Assembly (NCBI GenBank): GCA_949715645.1
Contig: OX454525.1
Location: 63,028,844 to 63,092,843 of the forward strand
From: Portevinia maculata
Lineage: Eukaryota; Arthropoda; Insecta; Diptera; Syrphidae
Length of the DNA: 64,000 nt
Direction of reading: 5' to 3'
The notes beneath the pieces are model-generated. The model made no database searches, was not told the DNA's origin, and saw nothing but the letters and a program-made list of their open reading frames with translations. Of the stretch, positions 19,621 to 30,894 are shown piece after piece; within the stretch, counting starts at the first letter, position 1, and each line of letters starts with the position of its first letter. Position numbers and translations under genes: made by a program.

Positions 19621-19745
19621 ATGAAAAACATTGTTAAAGGCACTTTCAATGCCCAGAAACGCGGCTAGAGTATATTCCTTATCCCTCAATGCCATTTCTA
19701 TGGTGCTGACGACACTAGTGTTGTCTCTGTTTTGTATTAGTGTCA
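19621..19745 (-). pseudogene. Displaced LOA-like RT motif A fragment
   Basis: Minus strand reads VVSTIEMALRDKEYTLAAFL then GIESAFNNV, matching VVSTIEKSLYEKEYTLAAFL and NNEGAFNNV in the 8995-11514 element. It is the 5' continuation of the copy at 16321-17985, cut off by HINE-1. The catalytic Asp position is Gly here. Confidence 0.8.
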
Positions 19746-21719
19746 CCCTTAATTTTATGTGAACAAATTTGCCTTATTTGGCCTTCATATACCGTTCACC
19801 TGCATTTTTTTAATTCGCGGGGTAACATTTAGCCCCAGTCTTTAAAACTTGTAAACGGACCTTGCCCCTTAACTAGGGTTAAGCTCATAGTTAACAGACT
19901 CTATTACCGCAGAGAGGATTGGTACTAGAAGCTAACGAAACAGAAATAGGCAAAAGCACAATTGAGGTAAGTGCATTGTTTCCTTCAAAATCTTGGAAAG
20001 CCGTACTAGTGTAAAGAAAACAAAACATATAACAAAACATTGTTTGCTTTCGTGTGTTTTTTCTTCTTATTTAAACAATGGATTGAGAACCAATTAAACA
20101 ATACATTTCCCCTCTTCCGAATTCTTGCCCATCAATTGAATTTCGAAAATCATAGATACTTGTAACACTTCGTCCTGAACCTGAATAATGATACAGTAGA
20201 CGTATTACGACACTTCTTAGCCTTAATGAGATAATCGAATCTATCAACTTTTGCGTTGGAAATGGAAAAAGAATACACACGTCAGTTTGGAGTTGGCAAT
20301 TACCTTAGACTCGTTACATAACAAGAACAAAATTCCATATGGATTGTATGTGCTTGTGGTAATCCACAGATGATCCTACACAACCCCATCGGGGTGAAAC
20401 GCCAATCGGAAAAAGCTCAATTATGCTATCAAAAGATATCAACTTGTTGCAAGCAATGCGCAAACAGGAAGTTAGTCCTGCAATAGCAATATTTTAGCAA
20501 TTTGTTTTCAAAACGCACTTCAATTAGGTAATACTAGCAGCTGTTTTCCTTTCAATCGACTAATTTTTAATTGCAAGTAAAAGGCGCACACAAAAAGTGC
20601 AACATAGTGTAGGAGGATCAACGCGTAATCCTCCTCCAATTTCATCTCGATTCCACGTTATAGTTCATCGTTCATCATGTCGAAATGATCTGCTTCCGTA
20701 ATTTGATTTTCTTTTTACTTTACTTGTCAGTAGTTCAATTGCACTCTGCGGCTCATCTCATGCAAAGTTAGTGCCTCTAATCCGGCATTCTCTCAGTTGC
20801 AAGACAACCAAATCAATATCTTCATGTTACTAAATACGGTGATCGGTTGTCGTCTTATTCGTTGTATAGTCATAACTTGCATCGTTCGCGTTGCGATAAT
20901 AGATCGCTTATGTGATCGCTTAAAATTTCGTTTGCGGAAATTGGAACGTGAACTGGACGACTTTCTCCAATCACAGCGAATCTTTTGTTGTTTTTGGTTT
21001 CTATATACTGAAACCCAGTAACGACGACAACGATGATGACGATTGCAATAATAATGCTGGCTGATGATGATCACTCGGTGGTCAGACATAAAGATTAAAT
21101 GCGGAAGATGTTTTTTTTGCGCAAGAGAGCGCGCACTTGCGTACCTACAGCAATAACCTCGGACTTTAAGATGCATCTAGATGAGAAGAGCACACACAGA
21201 TCCATACATATGTATATATTGGTTTCTTCTCACGTCGTCGCATCGGCTGGACCAATTCAATCCTATTTGAGGAAAAAAAATGGTAGTAAATGTATGCGCT
21301 AGTTTCGACTTCCGTAGATGTTCGAGCAAAGACTCATAAAATTGCCCACCAATTTAGGATCTGCGTATAACCTCCTGATACTCAAGTTGATGATTAAGAT
21401 GGGTTTTGTCTTCGCTTATGACGTGATTCTTAAAATTAATCTGTCTTGAGTAACGTCATATCTTTCTATCTCGACAGTAAATACAAATTAATGTCCTCCA
21501 GCGGGAACTGAAAGGGCTTGATTCCCAGGACTTACGACCTAAAGTGCAAAGCAGTGTGTTTGCAAACATAATGAAACAAACTGAGATTAGGGGATAGCTG
21601 AGATTAAAACAAAACCACAAAGCACAAAACTTTTAAGGATTTTTTTCTGTTTTCGGAGTTTCTCCCAGTCAACAGGACAGACCCACAGTAAATTTTCCTC
21701 AAACTTGATAAGCATACCA
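19746..21719. other. Unassigned sequence
   Basis: Nearly 2 kb with no recognised gene. Overlapping frames at 20793-21176 (127 codons, minus) and 20797-21021 (plus) are low-complexity, Arg/His-rich or hydrophobic mirror images and show no domain. A short inverted repeat (AGGAGGAT/ATCCTCCT) lies at about 20611-20635. Confidence 0.3.
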
Positions 21720-21771
21720 TTTTAAAATACGAAAGTACTGTCTCTTTATGAGATGAAGAAAGCTGATCGGG

Positions 21772-22242
21772 TTGACTCAGCCAGTGCTAAAAGGCGTCAC
21801 AATCCAACTCTCCAATGAAGCAAAGTATCTAGAAGTCATCCTGGAGAGCAAACTTCTTTGGTCCACGCATGTTGAGCTGAAGACTACCAAGGCGCTGTCG
21901 GTTTTCTGGCAGTGCAAGGTCATTTTCGGCGAGACATGGGGCATATCATCGAAAAGAGTCCTATGGATTTATACGGCTATGATAAAACCATATCTAGCAT
22001 ACGCATCGGTTGTTTGGTGGAATAGGCTTTCACGTAAATACGTTACTGCTGCTTTCGCCAAACTCCAAAGGAAGGTATGTCTCGGCTTCGGCTGCACGGG
22101 GGCCTTCCCCTACACGTCTGGCTCCGGCCTAGATGCGTTATTGCACCTCCCGCCCCATGATGTAAACATTAAAGCTAAATCACCTTTAAGAAGAGGTGGC
22201 TTTTGGTATAACTCGCATTGGAGTTTTAATGAACTTGCGTGA
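21772..22242 (+). pseudogene. Family A RT thumb region
   Basis: 156-codon open stretch that begins inside the thumb domain (LKGVTIQLSNEAKYLEVIL) and continues through IKPYLAYASVVWWNRLSRKY to LDALLHLPPHDVNIKA, the same sequence present at 8600-8640 in copy 1. The catalytic RT part upstream is missing, so the Met at its start is not biological. The frame ends just before the RNase H block in another phase. Confidence 0.78.
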
Positions 22243-22245
22243 CGG

Positions 22246-23215
22246 TTGTCCTTCGACCCCTGTCTTATGGATATGCCGTCCGATGCAATGACACCGGAAC
22301 TTCGGCTAAAGCGCAACTACGAAGTCGACTTTCCTCGTGTTCAGGACTGGCTCTGGCCAGACTCTGAGCCTGGAAAGGAATGCAGTCGAATCTTCACGGA
22401 TGGCTCCAAAACCGGTCAAGGAGCTGGTGCTGGTGTCTTCTTGGAGAGCGACACCATTAGACTTTTCTTCTCGTTAGCCAAACATTCGTCAGTCTTCCAA
22501 ATAGAGACTTATCCTTATGGCCATGGACTATGTTGCGAGGAACAGATGGAGGGGGCGAAGTATCTGCATCCGTAGCTACAGTCAGACTTCGCTTAAGGTG
22601 AGCAATGCCCCTTAACCACCTCCGAATTAATTCGTGAATGCAAGATCTCTCTGAATTCGATCGGGAGGCTGAATTCACTTAGACCGGGACCCAGACCCGG
22701 GTCATAACGGGATCACGGGAAATGAAATCTCCGATGAACTTGCTAGACAGGGCTCAGAGGGGGACTTCTCAGGACCTGAACCAGCGATTTGTCTGCCTGC
22801 GCCCTCGGTCAGGGCTTCCATTGACGGTTGGGTTTCATATGAACACAATCGCCGTTGGCATGACTCTCCAGGGTGCAGACAGACTAAGCAAATTCTCCCC
22901 GACGTCTGTAGGAAATCCGCGGCATTCTTGTTGTCTCTTAACAGAAAAGACTGCAGACAGACTACTGGCATTCTTACGGGACACTACGCTTTTGCCAAAC
23001 ACCTTAAGGTGCTAGGCCTAAGCGATACCACCAACTGCGAAGCCTGTGGAGAAAGCGACGACACTGCGGAACATTTCCTCTGTGATTGTCCTGCTTTTGC
23101 TCGTATCAGGTGGCAGGTATTTGGTGCGGATATGGTGAGTGCTGTAAACCTAAGCTCCTTACCATTGAAGCGCCTTCTCGTTTTTCTTAGAAAAACGAGT
23201 AAATTCTCACAGTAA
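22246..23215 (+). pseudogene. Family A RNase H and C-terminal finger, frameshifted
   Basis: RNase H begins with IFTDGSKTGQGAGAGVF in the 22246-22575 frame; the rest (HNGITGNEISDELARQGSE) is in another frame near 22700-22760. The last block, 22928-23215, encodes LNRKDCRQTTGILTGHYAF and NCEACGESDDTAEHFLCDCP, a CCHC-type finger, complete here but degraded in copy 1 at 11890. At least two frameshifts separate the blocks. Confidence 0.78.
22608..22618. other. Empty target site for LOA-like insertion
   Basis: CCCCTTAACCA occurs once here in unbroken family A sequence; in the copy at 8.3-12.1 kb it is duplicated around the LOA-like element. Confidence 0.85.
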
Positions 23216-23307
23216 AATGTGGTGTGTCTGCCTGGTAGTACAATGGACCAGTATTGAGTCTGAGTGCTTCAGTGTAGCAAGTCTCGCACCCCGACAAAAA
23301 AAAAAAA

Positions 23308-23595
23308 ATGTGGGGCATAGTGGCCCAATGGTTAGTATCGGACTACTAATCGAAAGTTCCCCGGTTTAATTCCCGCCGGGGCCAAGTAACATCTTTGAGT
23401 TTTTTTTCCACTGCCCCACCTCTTGCGAACGTCTGACAAACATCCAAGAGTATCAATTGTCATGAGAAGCTTCTCAAATTTGCCGTTCGGATTCGACGTA
23501 AAATTGTAGGTCCCTTAGACTTCGCAAAAAAAGTGGTTGGAGAAGCTAGGTTTTAGGCCCTCTATGGGCCGTTAATTCCTAATATTTATTTATTT
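23308..23595 (+). mobile_element. SINE-2 copy
   Basis: Immediately after the family A A-run. Head: AGTGGCCCAATGGTTAGTAT (A box), GGACTACTAATCGAAAG, CCGGTTTAATTCCCGCCGGG (B box, one base off the consensus). Body: CACTGCCCCACCTCTTGCG, GTCTGACAAACATC, ATCAATTGTCATGAGAAGC, and AGCTAGGTTTTAGGCCCT at the end. Nearly the same sequence lies at 27350-27640. Confidence 0.85.
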
Positions 23596-25234
23596 TCTAG
23601 TAAGACTCCATCTGGTCGCGCTGACTTATAAGTTGAAGGGATTAAAGTGCGCATGCCATTCGTTCTTTGACATCCTGTTATTGATTATTATTTTATCGTT
23701 TTCTTACGACACCGGTGATCTACAGTCGTGTCAACCCACGGACTTGCTTGCCCACTTGCAGCAGAGTTTTAAGATGTTAAATGTGTCGCTAGGCTCACCT
23801 GAGGGATAGGTGTATGATATTAATTTATCATGTTGGACATTGTGGAATGTAAGATATATAATATTTGTTATATTCTTTTTAACCCAAGAAAAGTAAGAAA
23901 CAGACCAGTTTGGTATTTTATCTTGCTTATACGTATCTTGAAATTCAATGTGTATTCTTCTTGGCTTTTCGTTTTTTCTTTGCAAAATGTTATGTCATGC
24001 TTATGAGCGTTTTGATGATGCATTTAAATGGAATGAAGATCTTTTTTCGAGGACATGCACTTGAGTCTTCCAAGCACCTACAACATGCCATAATCATCTT
24101 TAAGTTAAGATGCAAATGCCTTCAAGGGACTTCTCATTATGTTCATTATGTTATGTGTATCAATAAATTTTATTAATAAATCATTCGTCGGGTAATGCAG
24201 AGTCCCCGCGGATCTCAATAGTCGTTCACCGATCATGTAGGTATGTACCAATATTTAGCGTTGTCATTTTATAGATGTTTCGAAAAGGGATAACTTCGAG
24301 AAAACTTATATGATGACATTATTTGATGGCTTTTGTGCTTGCGAACACAAGACCGAGGTGAGTTTCACGATAGATCTTTGTTTTTTTTTTTTTGATTTTA
24401 ATGATGATATTCGAGTTTAAATCTCTATGTACGTACCAACACTTTGGAATAATTCATTATATTGATTCTGGAAAAACACTTGAGATCAGATCACTTGCAA
24501 TAGCGCAGACAAGTCCTCTACTGCTTGTTTTTAGGGCGTGCGTGCACAGCTCAACGACGAAGAACCATAAATCACGAAACAACGACATGGGCACAGTCAG
24601 TTGCATTTCTGTCTATCAATTCCAGTTCACCGTATCCAGCTAAACCAAGAATTACTTTTCTATGATCTTCGATGGAATATGTATCAGCTTCTGTGGAATC
24701 GGGGCAATTACCACAGAGACTTTTATTTTCTTATGCCAAAGGTATAGGAAAATACTGACTGGCCTTTGATATTTGTTTGCTCATAACTTACGAGTGGGAT
24801 GACCTTTATCCGCGATGTAGACTATCAATAGAGCTACAAATGTATGTAGCTATGACTGGTTCAAAGAATGACATGAAAGCGACCTTATCAAAATTCTTCT
24901 CAAAACAATGCTTACAGGTTTTGATCACTCGTATTATCGTGAACAAAATTGATTTTTGAATGAGCTTCGAGAAGCTTTAATAATGTTTGGTTTAGTCAAA
25001 CTCACAAGGAAGTTTAAACGAAAAACTTAAGTCGTGAGTTTCTTACAATAGAACTTGAATGAACGTTTAGTTGAACTTCGGTGTAACTTTTTTCGGATGT
25101 TTTGTAGGTCATTGTAAATAATTGTCAAACTCATGTGATTTGAAGTTTGCCATTATTCAGTTGTGTTTAGTTTAGTTTTGATGTTTATATATACTCGTTT
25201 GAATGAAAGGGTGATTCCCAAGTGCCAAAAATTT
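23596..25234. other. Unassigned sequence
   Basis: About 1.6 kb without a recognised gene; frames of 60-90 codons only, AT-rich. No terminal repeats noticed. Confidence 0.3.
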
Positions 25235-25912
25235 AACATAGCTGGGATATGTTTTTTTTTTCCTTAAATGAACTCGCTCTAAAAGGATTTTTGAATGCCC
25301 TTATAATGTAATAGCTACACAGCGCGGGCGTTACGGAAATTAGGGTTAGAAGATAGGGCGAGATGCCGATGCACGTTGGTTTTAAATGTTTGTAGATTAT
25401 AATGTGTAGGACAAATGTAGCGGGGAAGAGCATTCGTATTGTACGGCTAAGAAAGATTCCTTGTATTTCACTGTACGTCCGAATACATGAGGAAACTGAT
25501 GTGCATTCCTTGCATAGCGGGTATTGCGGTTGAAATGTTCAATGGGTGGAATGCAACTGTCTATTTCGTGGAAATAACGATAAAATATAGGGAGACAGTG
25601 TCTCTTGTCTTGCGACGATGACTACGAGAGTCAAGCAATCTCGCGATGTTACAGTAACCGCACTGAGTTTTATCGCGCGTTTTGGATCCTGTCAAGTAGC
25701 TCCAAATAAGTAATTGGTGCACCAGATCAGATATGCGCATTGTACTCAAGTTTTTGGCGGATGAACGCATTATAAATAGTAGCAAAATCAGAGGGAGTGA
25801 AATACTTCTTGCAACGCTTAAGGAAGCCTAGGTATTTGGCAGCGTTCTTGGCGACATCGAATTTGCGAACATTTCAACGAAAGTTGTCATTAACACAAAT
25901 ACCGAGAATGGA
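25235..25912 (-). mobile_element. CR1/Jockey-like family C element, 3' part
   Basis: Minus-strand coding remnant read from 25912: LGICVNDNFRWN, FDVAKNAAKYLGFLKRCKKY, ATIYNAFIRQKLEYNAHIW, then after frame breaks YNLQTFKTNVHRHLALSSNP near 25390 and a short 3' end. The same blocks in the same order occur at 30895-31490 (+), and the terminal block recurs at 63474-63628. These are the thumb and C-terminal parts of a non-LTR polymerase; the catalytic part is absent. Confidence 0.8.
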
Positions 25913-25914
25913 AA

Positions 25915-26345
25915 AGAGAAAAATTATGATCAACTGCGAAGTAAGCGGTGATGATGAAATTAAGCATCACATAAGCGTAGGATTGATGAAGAAACGGGAT
26001 AGCTCTACGACGCAGTTGTGCGTCCGGCTCTCACATTCGTTTCACAATATTGAACGGCGTACAAAAAGTAAGGGTAAATTAACGGCAGCTGAAATGAAGT
26101 GATTCGCTTGACAGCAGAAGGAGCAAAGATTGATCAAACAAGAAGTTCTAAGATCCAAAAAAGCCTGCTAACCCTGGCAATATTAATCCACGTGATTCAA
26201 AATCGGGAGGCCTGTCGTTATTACACGAGCGTACTACTAGGGATGTAGTTAAGTGGGAGGGTTATAATCCCTTTAATCCTGATCATAGAATTTCTTTAGC
26301 AAGATTATTGCAATCTAATTTGTTCTGGTGGTAATCTATATTTCG
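25915..26345 (+). mobile_element. RTE-type retrotransposon 3' fragment
   Basis: Begins MINCEVSGDDEIKHHISVGL, the block that reads INSKGSCDDDIKHRISAGW in the copy at 15.6 kb; continues with SKGKLTAAEMK near 26075. The 3' untranslated part (AAAATCGGGAGGCCTGTCG at about 26202-26220 and GGGATGTAGTTAAGTGGGAG at about 26243) gives the uninterrupted version of the site that carries SINE-2 at 14917-15175. Stops present; no catalytic motif. Confidence 0.7.
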
Positions 26346-27349
26346 AGATATCAACTATATGGATTTTTATTAAAGAGCAACTTATAGTTTTTTATAATAT
26401 TACTGAAAAAAACTAATTAATAATAAAAATGTATAGCTACTCCATGTGGAGATCAATCGAATTATATTGAGTTTTTGCTTAGTGTCCTTTATTATTATTA
26501 CTCATATTATTACTAGCAGACGCATTGAAAAAAATGCATGCATATTTTCCGTTTCAAACCTTTTCTCGCCTCTCTTTAGATTTCAGTTTTAGGAAATTTT
26601 AAATTTGTGTTTAATTATATGAGTTGTAGGGAACCAATGCTAAGTTAAAAATAAATCCGACGAAAAAAAATGTTACCTGTAAATATGTTTACCCCTTAAG
26701 TGGTAGCAGTTAAAATAAAAAAGTCCCTTTTATAATGGCTGCACACGTCAGAAAACGGAACTACTACAGCCTGTCTAAAAAAGTTTTAACCTCCTTGCTG
26801 TATTTTTATCAAATTCTTAAATATATTTTTCACTATTTGTGTCGTAAATTAAACCGAAAAAAAATAATTGTTTTTTCACAAAATATTTATATTCCCTTTG
26901 TAAGTTTCCTCCTAAAACGGGTTATTTCTTCGAAATCCGAATAACCTCAAACACGTGCCAATAATTTTCTATTCACATCGATCTGTTAAACGGCTTGAGA
27001 GTAGCCTTAAAGAAATATAATTTTGAATAACTTTTATTTTCGTTCTATGGGGCAACGTTTGAAATCAATATTTCTAACGGTTAGTCCTTTTTTTTCCTAA
27101 AATTTCAAAAGTGTCAGGTGGGATACCCCGATACGGGTGTCGAGACATTATCCACAATAGATAAAATCCATTTTAAGTGACTAAATTTTCTAAAATCATA
27201 AAAAACGAACTTCTACCTTAGTATCCACAAAGATAAAACTGACGTTGTTCTTCGTTTATAGAATAATCCTGTCCAATGTGTAATGCTAAGTGAAGTAGAT
27301 TTAAACCTTTTGGAGATTGCATTTTATTTCATAGTGATAGTGAATACTG
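26346..27349. other. Unassigned AT-rich sequence
   Basis: About 1 kb, strongly AT-rich, with no coding motif, tRNA box or terminal repeat recognised. Confidence 0.3.
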
Positions 27350-27640
27350 CACGGGCGCAGTGACTCAATGGGTAGTGTGTCGGACTACTAATCGAAAGGT
27401 CCCCGGTTCAATTCCCGCCGGGGCCAAGTAACATCTAGAGTTTTGTTCCACTGCCCCACCTCTTGCGAACGTCTGACAAACAACAAAGAGGATCAATTGT
27501 CTTGAGAAGCTTCTCAAATTTTCCATTCGGTATCGGCTCAAAAATTTAGGTCACTTCCACTTCGCAAAGAAAGTGGTTGGAGGAGCTAGGTTTTAGGCCC
27601 TATATTGGCCATTAATGCCTAATATTAATTTTTTGAATAC
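27350..27640 (+). mobile_element. SINE-2 copy (best preserved)
   Basis: Head GCAGTGACTCAATGGGTAG (A box), CGGACTACTAATCGAAAGG, then CCCCGGTTCAATTCCCGCC with a good B box GGTTCAATTCC. The paired CCCCGG/CCGGGG around the B box would form a T-arm-like stem. The 3' body matches 23308-23595 to the end (TTAGGCCCTATATTGGCC). Such internal promoters are used by RNA polymerase III; mobility depends on another element's RT, which I cannot identify. Confidence 0.85.
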
Positions 27641-27729
27641 TGCACCATTATTTTTTTCACTCATCAGGGTATGCCTTCATTTCTTAGTGACGCCATTATA
27701 TGAATGGGTTGCCAACATTTGAAATGCAA

Positions 27730-28116
27730 CTAACTTGGTTGGAAATATGGGCAAAAAAACCTTTTCCTCTCCTGTGGGTGTGCCAAAAGAAAATCAGCGC
27801 GGATGACTGATGCAGAGGTTGTGGCCATGGGGAAATGCAGGATGGTGCTCTTCTGTCACTGCCCAGTACTCTGTTACTTCAGAAAGAGATTCCTCGGAAG
27901 ATCGATTTTCAAGGGCCCAGAAGAACTTCACGTCAGGACCGTTTTTGACTTGCTCAATGTTGTAAATGCCCCAAAATGGCTTGCACATGTTTCCTAGTGT
28001 GGAAGTAAAAAGCCCCAAGGGCGTCACAATGGATCTGCATTGATTAAAGTGTGATGGGTGCAGGTTCCCCCTGCTGCGTCAACTCATTTACCTAAGCTTA
28101 CCTAACTTGGTTGGAA
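27730..28116 (+). repeat. 15-bp target duplication pair around LOA-like insertion
   Basis: CTAACTTGGTTGGAA at 27730-27744 is repeated exactly at 28102-28116, bracketing the insertion between. Confidence 0.85.
27745..28101 (+). mobile_element. LOA-like element, short 3' copy
   Basis: Severely 5'-truncated member of the 8995-11514 family. It encodes MTDAEVVAMGKCRMVLFCHC from 27803, corresponding to LTDDDLCRGCGDEEAHEDTL...CHC in the long copy, with the first finger cysteines lost. Next comes CYFRKRFLGRSIF. The 3' untranslated part has GTCACAATGGATCTGCATTG, and the tail is TTACCTAAGCTTACC. Clean 15-bp duplications flank it, so the insertion ended normally. Confidence 0.82.
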
Positions 28117-28544
28117 TAATATGAAAGCGGGAATCACACAATTTTTGTTGGCAGATAGATGGTTATTGGTATTACTCTACAATGAATACGGTCATCAAGA
28201 AGCTTCCATTGCTTTGAATTTATCTGAAAGTCTTTCATAATTAAACCTCTCTTAATTCTTGCGGAATAAGAGAACTAAATTGCGCTAAACTAAATGTCAA
28301 AGATCCTGCAGCTTTTTTTTGCAGATGCGAGACTCTTACAGATATTTAAGAGACGACTAAATAACTTAACTGATTCTGTCGAATGGATACGACATTTACG
28401 CTTCAAATACATTTACATATAACCGATTTGCGGGATGATTTATATTTACAAGATGATGAGTTATTTTAATTTTTAAATGACTATGATTCATTGCATTAGC
28501 AAAGAACAGAGAATTATTTAGATCATTTAAAGAAACAATTAGGA
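28117..28544. other. Unassigned AT-rich sequence
   Basis: No coding or repeat motif recognised. Confidence 0.3.
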
Positions 28545-28652
28545 ACCTAGCTTCTCCAACCATCCGACGTTCGCTTGGTCCCAGCGGGATTTGAACCGAG
28601 CATCATTCGATTAGTAGTTCAACATACTAACCACTAAGCATATCCTTCTAAT
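28545..28652 (-). mobile_element. SINE-2 fragment with internal deletion
   Basis: Minus strand: head CTTAGTGGTTAGTATGTTGA, ACTACTAATCGAATG, CGGTTCAAATCCCGCTGGGA (B box), then it jumps to GGTTGGAGAAGCTAGG, which is the 3' end of SINE-2. About 170 bp of the middle is missing. Confidence 0.72.
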
Positions 28653-29764
28653 CTTCTTATATAAATAACAAAGAAGGCTACAGTAACTTCTAGAACCAAT
28701 CTCCAAGAAACATTACCTTATCCTCAACATTGCACATCTAGGTATGGCAATTTTCAATTCAAGGATTAACCATGCAAAAATTAATTATTTTCCAATTACA
28801 TATTAATTAATAATTTCCACGAAGCATAAAGGCAATGGATTCTATTACTCAAGTGAAATCGTACGTACAAAGGTCGTTCAAGAAAAGCAATAACTACAAA
28901 AGTAGTGGTTACCATTACCATCTGCAGCGAATTGCTTTATTTATTCATCGTCGTAATAACTGCTCATGCAGTGATATCTTGAAAGACGCTTGTAAAGACA
29001 GACCTCCATTATCAAATCGATTCTTGGTTGTTATGGATATGCGCTACATGTAGAAATTTATTCGTTCAAGTACAAAATAAGTCATTACTGTTGTGGAGGA
29101 GGAAGATCGATGAAGGCGGGTATGCTGCCAAGTCTTACAATGGAAATGTGTTTATATTAATGAACTGATGGCCACGACACTTCTTTCTTATTCGAGGAGA
29201 AGCACGTAAATTTCTATCGGTTGATTTGCGATGGGAACTCGATCGCATATCCCACATAAGTACATACTCGGCTGGAGCATAACAGATGCCTTTTGCATTG
29301 ACTGTCTGGATGGGAGCTTGGGCAGTTTGAAGGTGAAAACTATAACAATGGGACGAGTGGGGTGATGAATTTTAAAATTATCTAAATAGCCAATTGGTTA
29401 GTAAAAAATAGTTTGACTGATGGAAAATGAAGTATTTGATTTATTAATGGTTGGAAGACGTGGAATTTATGCTTATGGGTTTGGTCTGTTTTGTTTGGGA
29501 AACAAATTGAGTGCTAACGCTACAATTCAATTTATGTGGGAAAAATTAGATTAATGTGAGTAAGAAAGTATTTTATGTGATTTATTGAAAGAACTCTTGC
29601 CTTGCTTTAATTTTTTTCTTTAATTACATTAAGTAAGTATTCAAGGTTAAAAGGAAACCATAAAATTAAATAAAACATATATATTACTCATCAACCCGCA
29701 TAGGGGTTCAAACCCTTTGTGTGTTCGAAGTTATAGTTTTGGCTTATAAAGGGGGTTACAGTTT
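28653..29764. other. Unassigned sequence
   Basis: A 72-codon frame at 28835-29053 (plus) has no recognised domain. Otherwise nothing seen. Confidence 0.3.
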
Positions 29765-29928
29765 CACGCCAACTTTAACCGTCAAATTTCAGAAGCTTCG
29801 CATGACAATTGATTACGGTCTTGGATGCTTGTCAGACTGTCGCAAGAGTGGAAAACAAATTTGGGTGTTATCACGAGTCCCATCGTGATTTGAACCCGAT
29901 AACCCTCGGTTAGCTTTTTAGATAAAGC
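29765..29928 (-). mobile_element. SINE-2 fragment
   Basis: Minus strand: ATCGGGTTCAAATCACGATG (B box near 29885-29900), TTTTCCACTCTTGCGACAG, TCTGACAAGCATCCAAGA, ATCAATTGTCATGCGAAGC. It lacks the A-box end and the final part. It lies directly against the RT remnant that starts at about 29930. Confidence 0.7.
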
Positions 29929-30016
29929 CAATCTGTTTGCTGCTCGCTTTGCAACTAGCTCAACGCTCCAAGATTGTGCTTTATCTCCCCCTGTACTCGA
30001 AGGCGTAGAATACTCC

Positions 30017-30391
30017 ATGGGACCCATTCACTTTCGCACTTGTGCAGTGGCTAGAGTGCTTCGATATGTTGACATACACAAATCCGCTGATCCAGATAGT
30101 ATTTCCCCTATCGTTCTGAAAAAGTGTTGTTCGAGAGGTTCTTATTCATCAGGGCTCTTTCCGATGAGATGGAAAACAGCATTTGTCCAACCTAAAAAAG
30201 GCGAATCTTTTTCTCCCTCCTCCTACCGACCAATTGCATCTACTTCCCTTCTTTCTAAGGTCATGGAAACGCTGATCAACCGTCAGCTAATGAAAAATCT
30301 TGAATCCCGAAAACTTCTCAATGACCGACAGTACGGTTTTCGCAGAAACAGTTCCACTGGTGATTTGAAGACATATCTTACCGAAAAGTGA
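30017..30391 (+). pseudogene. Family C RT N-terminal part
   Basis: A 124-codon open stretch with the opening motifs of a non-LTR RT: ADPDSISPIVLKKC, LFPMRWKTAFVQPKKG, SPSSYRPIASTSLLSKVMET and NDRQYGFRRNSSTGDL. Upstream residues of the same domain (RFATSSTLQDCALSPP) are readable from about 29948, so the Met at 30017 is not the start. The catalytic motif A that should follow is lost in a frame-disrupted patch near 30400-30470. Confidence 0.8.
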
Positions 30392-30894
30392 AACCAATCT
30401 CTTCACCAAGGTGGTGATAGTAAAAAATCGTTGCGCTTGTTATTTCAAAGGCATTTCACAGAGATTGGCATCAAGCTCTATTATCGAAAATGCGTGCATT
30501 TGGAATCGATGATTATCTTCTTCAATGCATTAGAAATTACCTTTGTTTTGTGCGATTTCAAGTCTGGCAATCACCAAATAAATGCTGGTGTTCCCCAAGG
30601 CTCTGTTATATCCCGACTCTCTTTCTTATTTTAATAAATGTTCTCATGTCTGTTACTTCTAATCCAATCCATTCATTCTCTGATGACAGTACCCTCAGCT
30701 TCTCATATTCGTTTCTTGGATCACGCCACTCTTCTTCGGGTGCGTAACAGCATAACTCAGTATACTACCAATAAAGTGGAATTTAATGCTTCTAAATCGC
30801 AATGCTGTTTTCTGTCATTAAACTAAAACCAACAAACACTGCCATTATCCATAAATATCACATGCATCGCTGAAACCGAAATTGCATTCTCGGT

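Larger units (their letters stand above)
21720..23300 (+). mobile_element. Family A non-LTR retrotransposon, second copy
   Basis: 5'-truncated copy retaining RT thumb, RNase H, C-terminal finger and 3' untranslated region ending in an A-run at 23298-23309. Thumb: EAKYLEVILESKLLW and GETWGISSKRVLWIYTAMI. RNase H: IFTDGSKTGQGAGAGVF near 22390, SSVFQIETY, and NGITGNEISDELARQGSE near 22710. Finger: NCEACGESDDTAEHFLCDCP near 23034. Multiple frameshifts. It holds the unoccupied version (22608-22618) of the site used by the LOA-like element in copy 1. Confidence 0.85.

Noticed and set aside
20793..21176. 127-codon Arg/His-rich minus-strand frame
   Set aside because: Low complexity, no homology recognised, overlaps other chance frames.
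27350..27425. Possible true tRNA gene
   Set aside because: A and B boxes are present, but the acceptor stem does not close and the same head recurs in several copies with a common SINE body.
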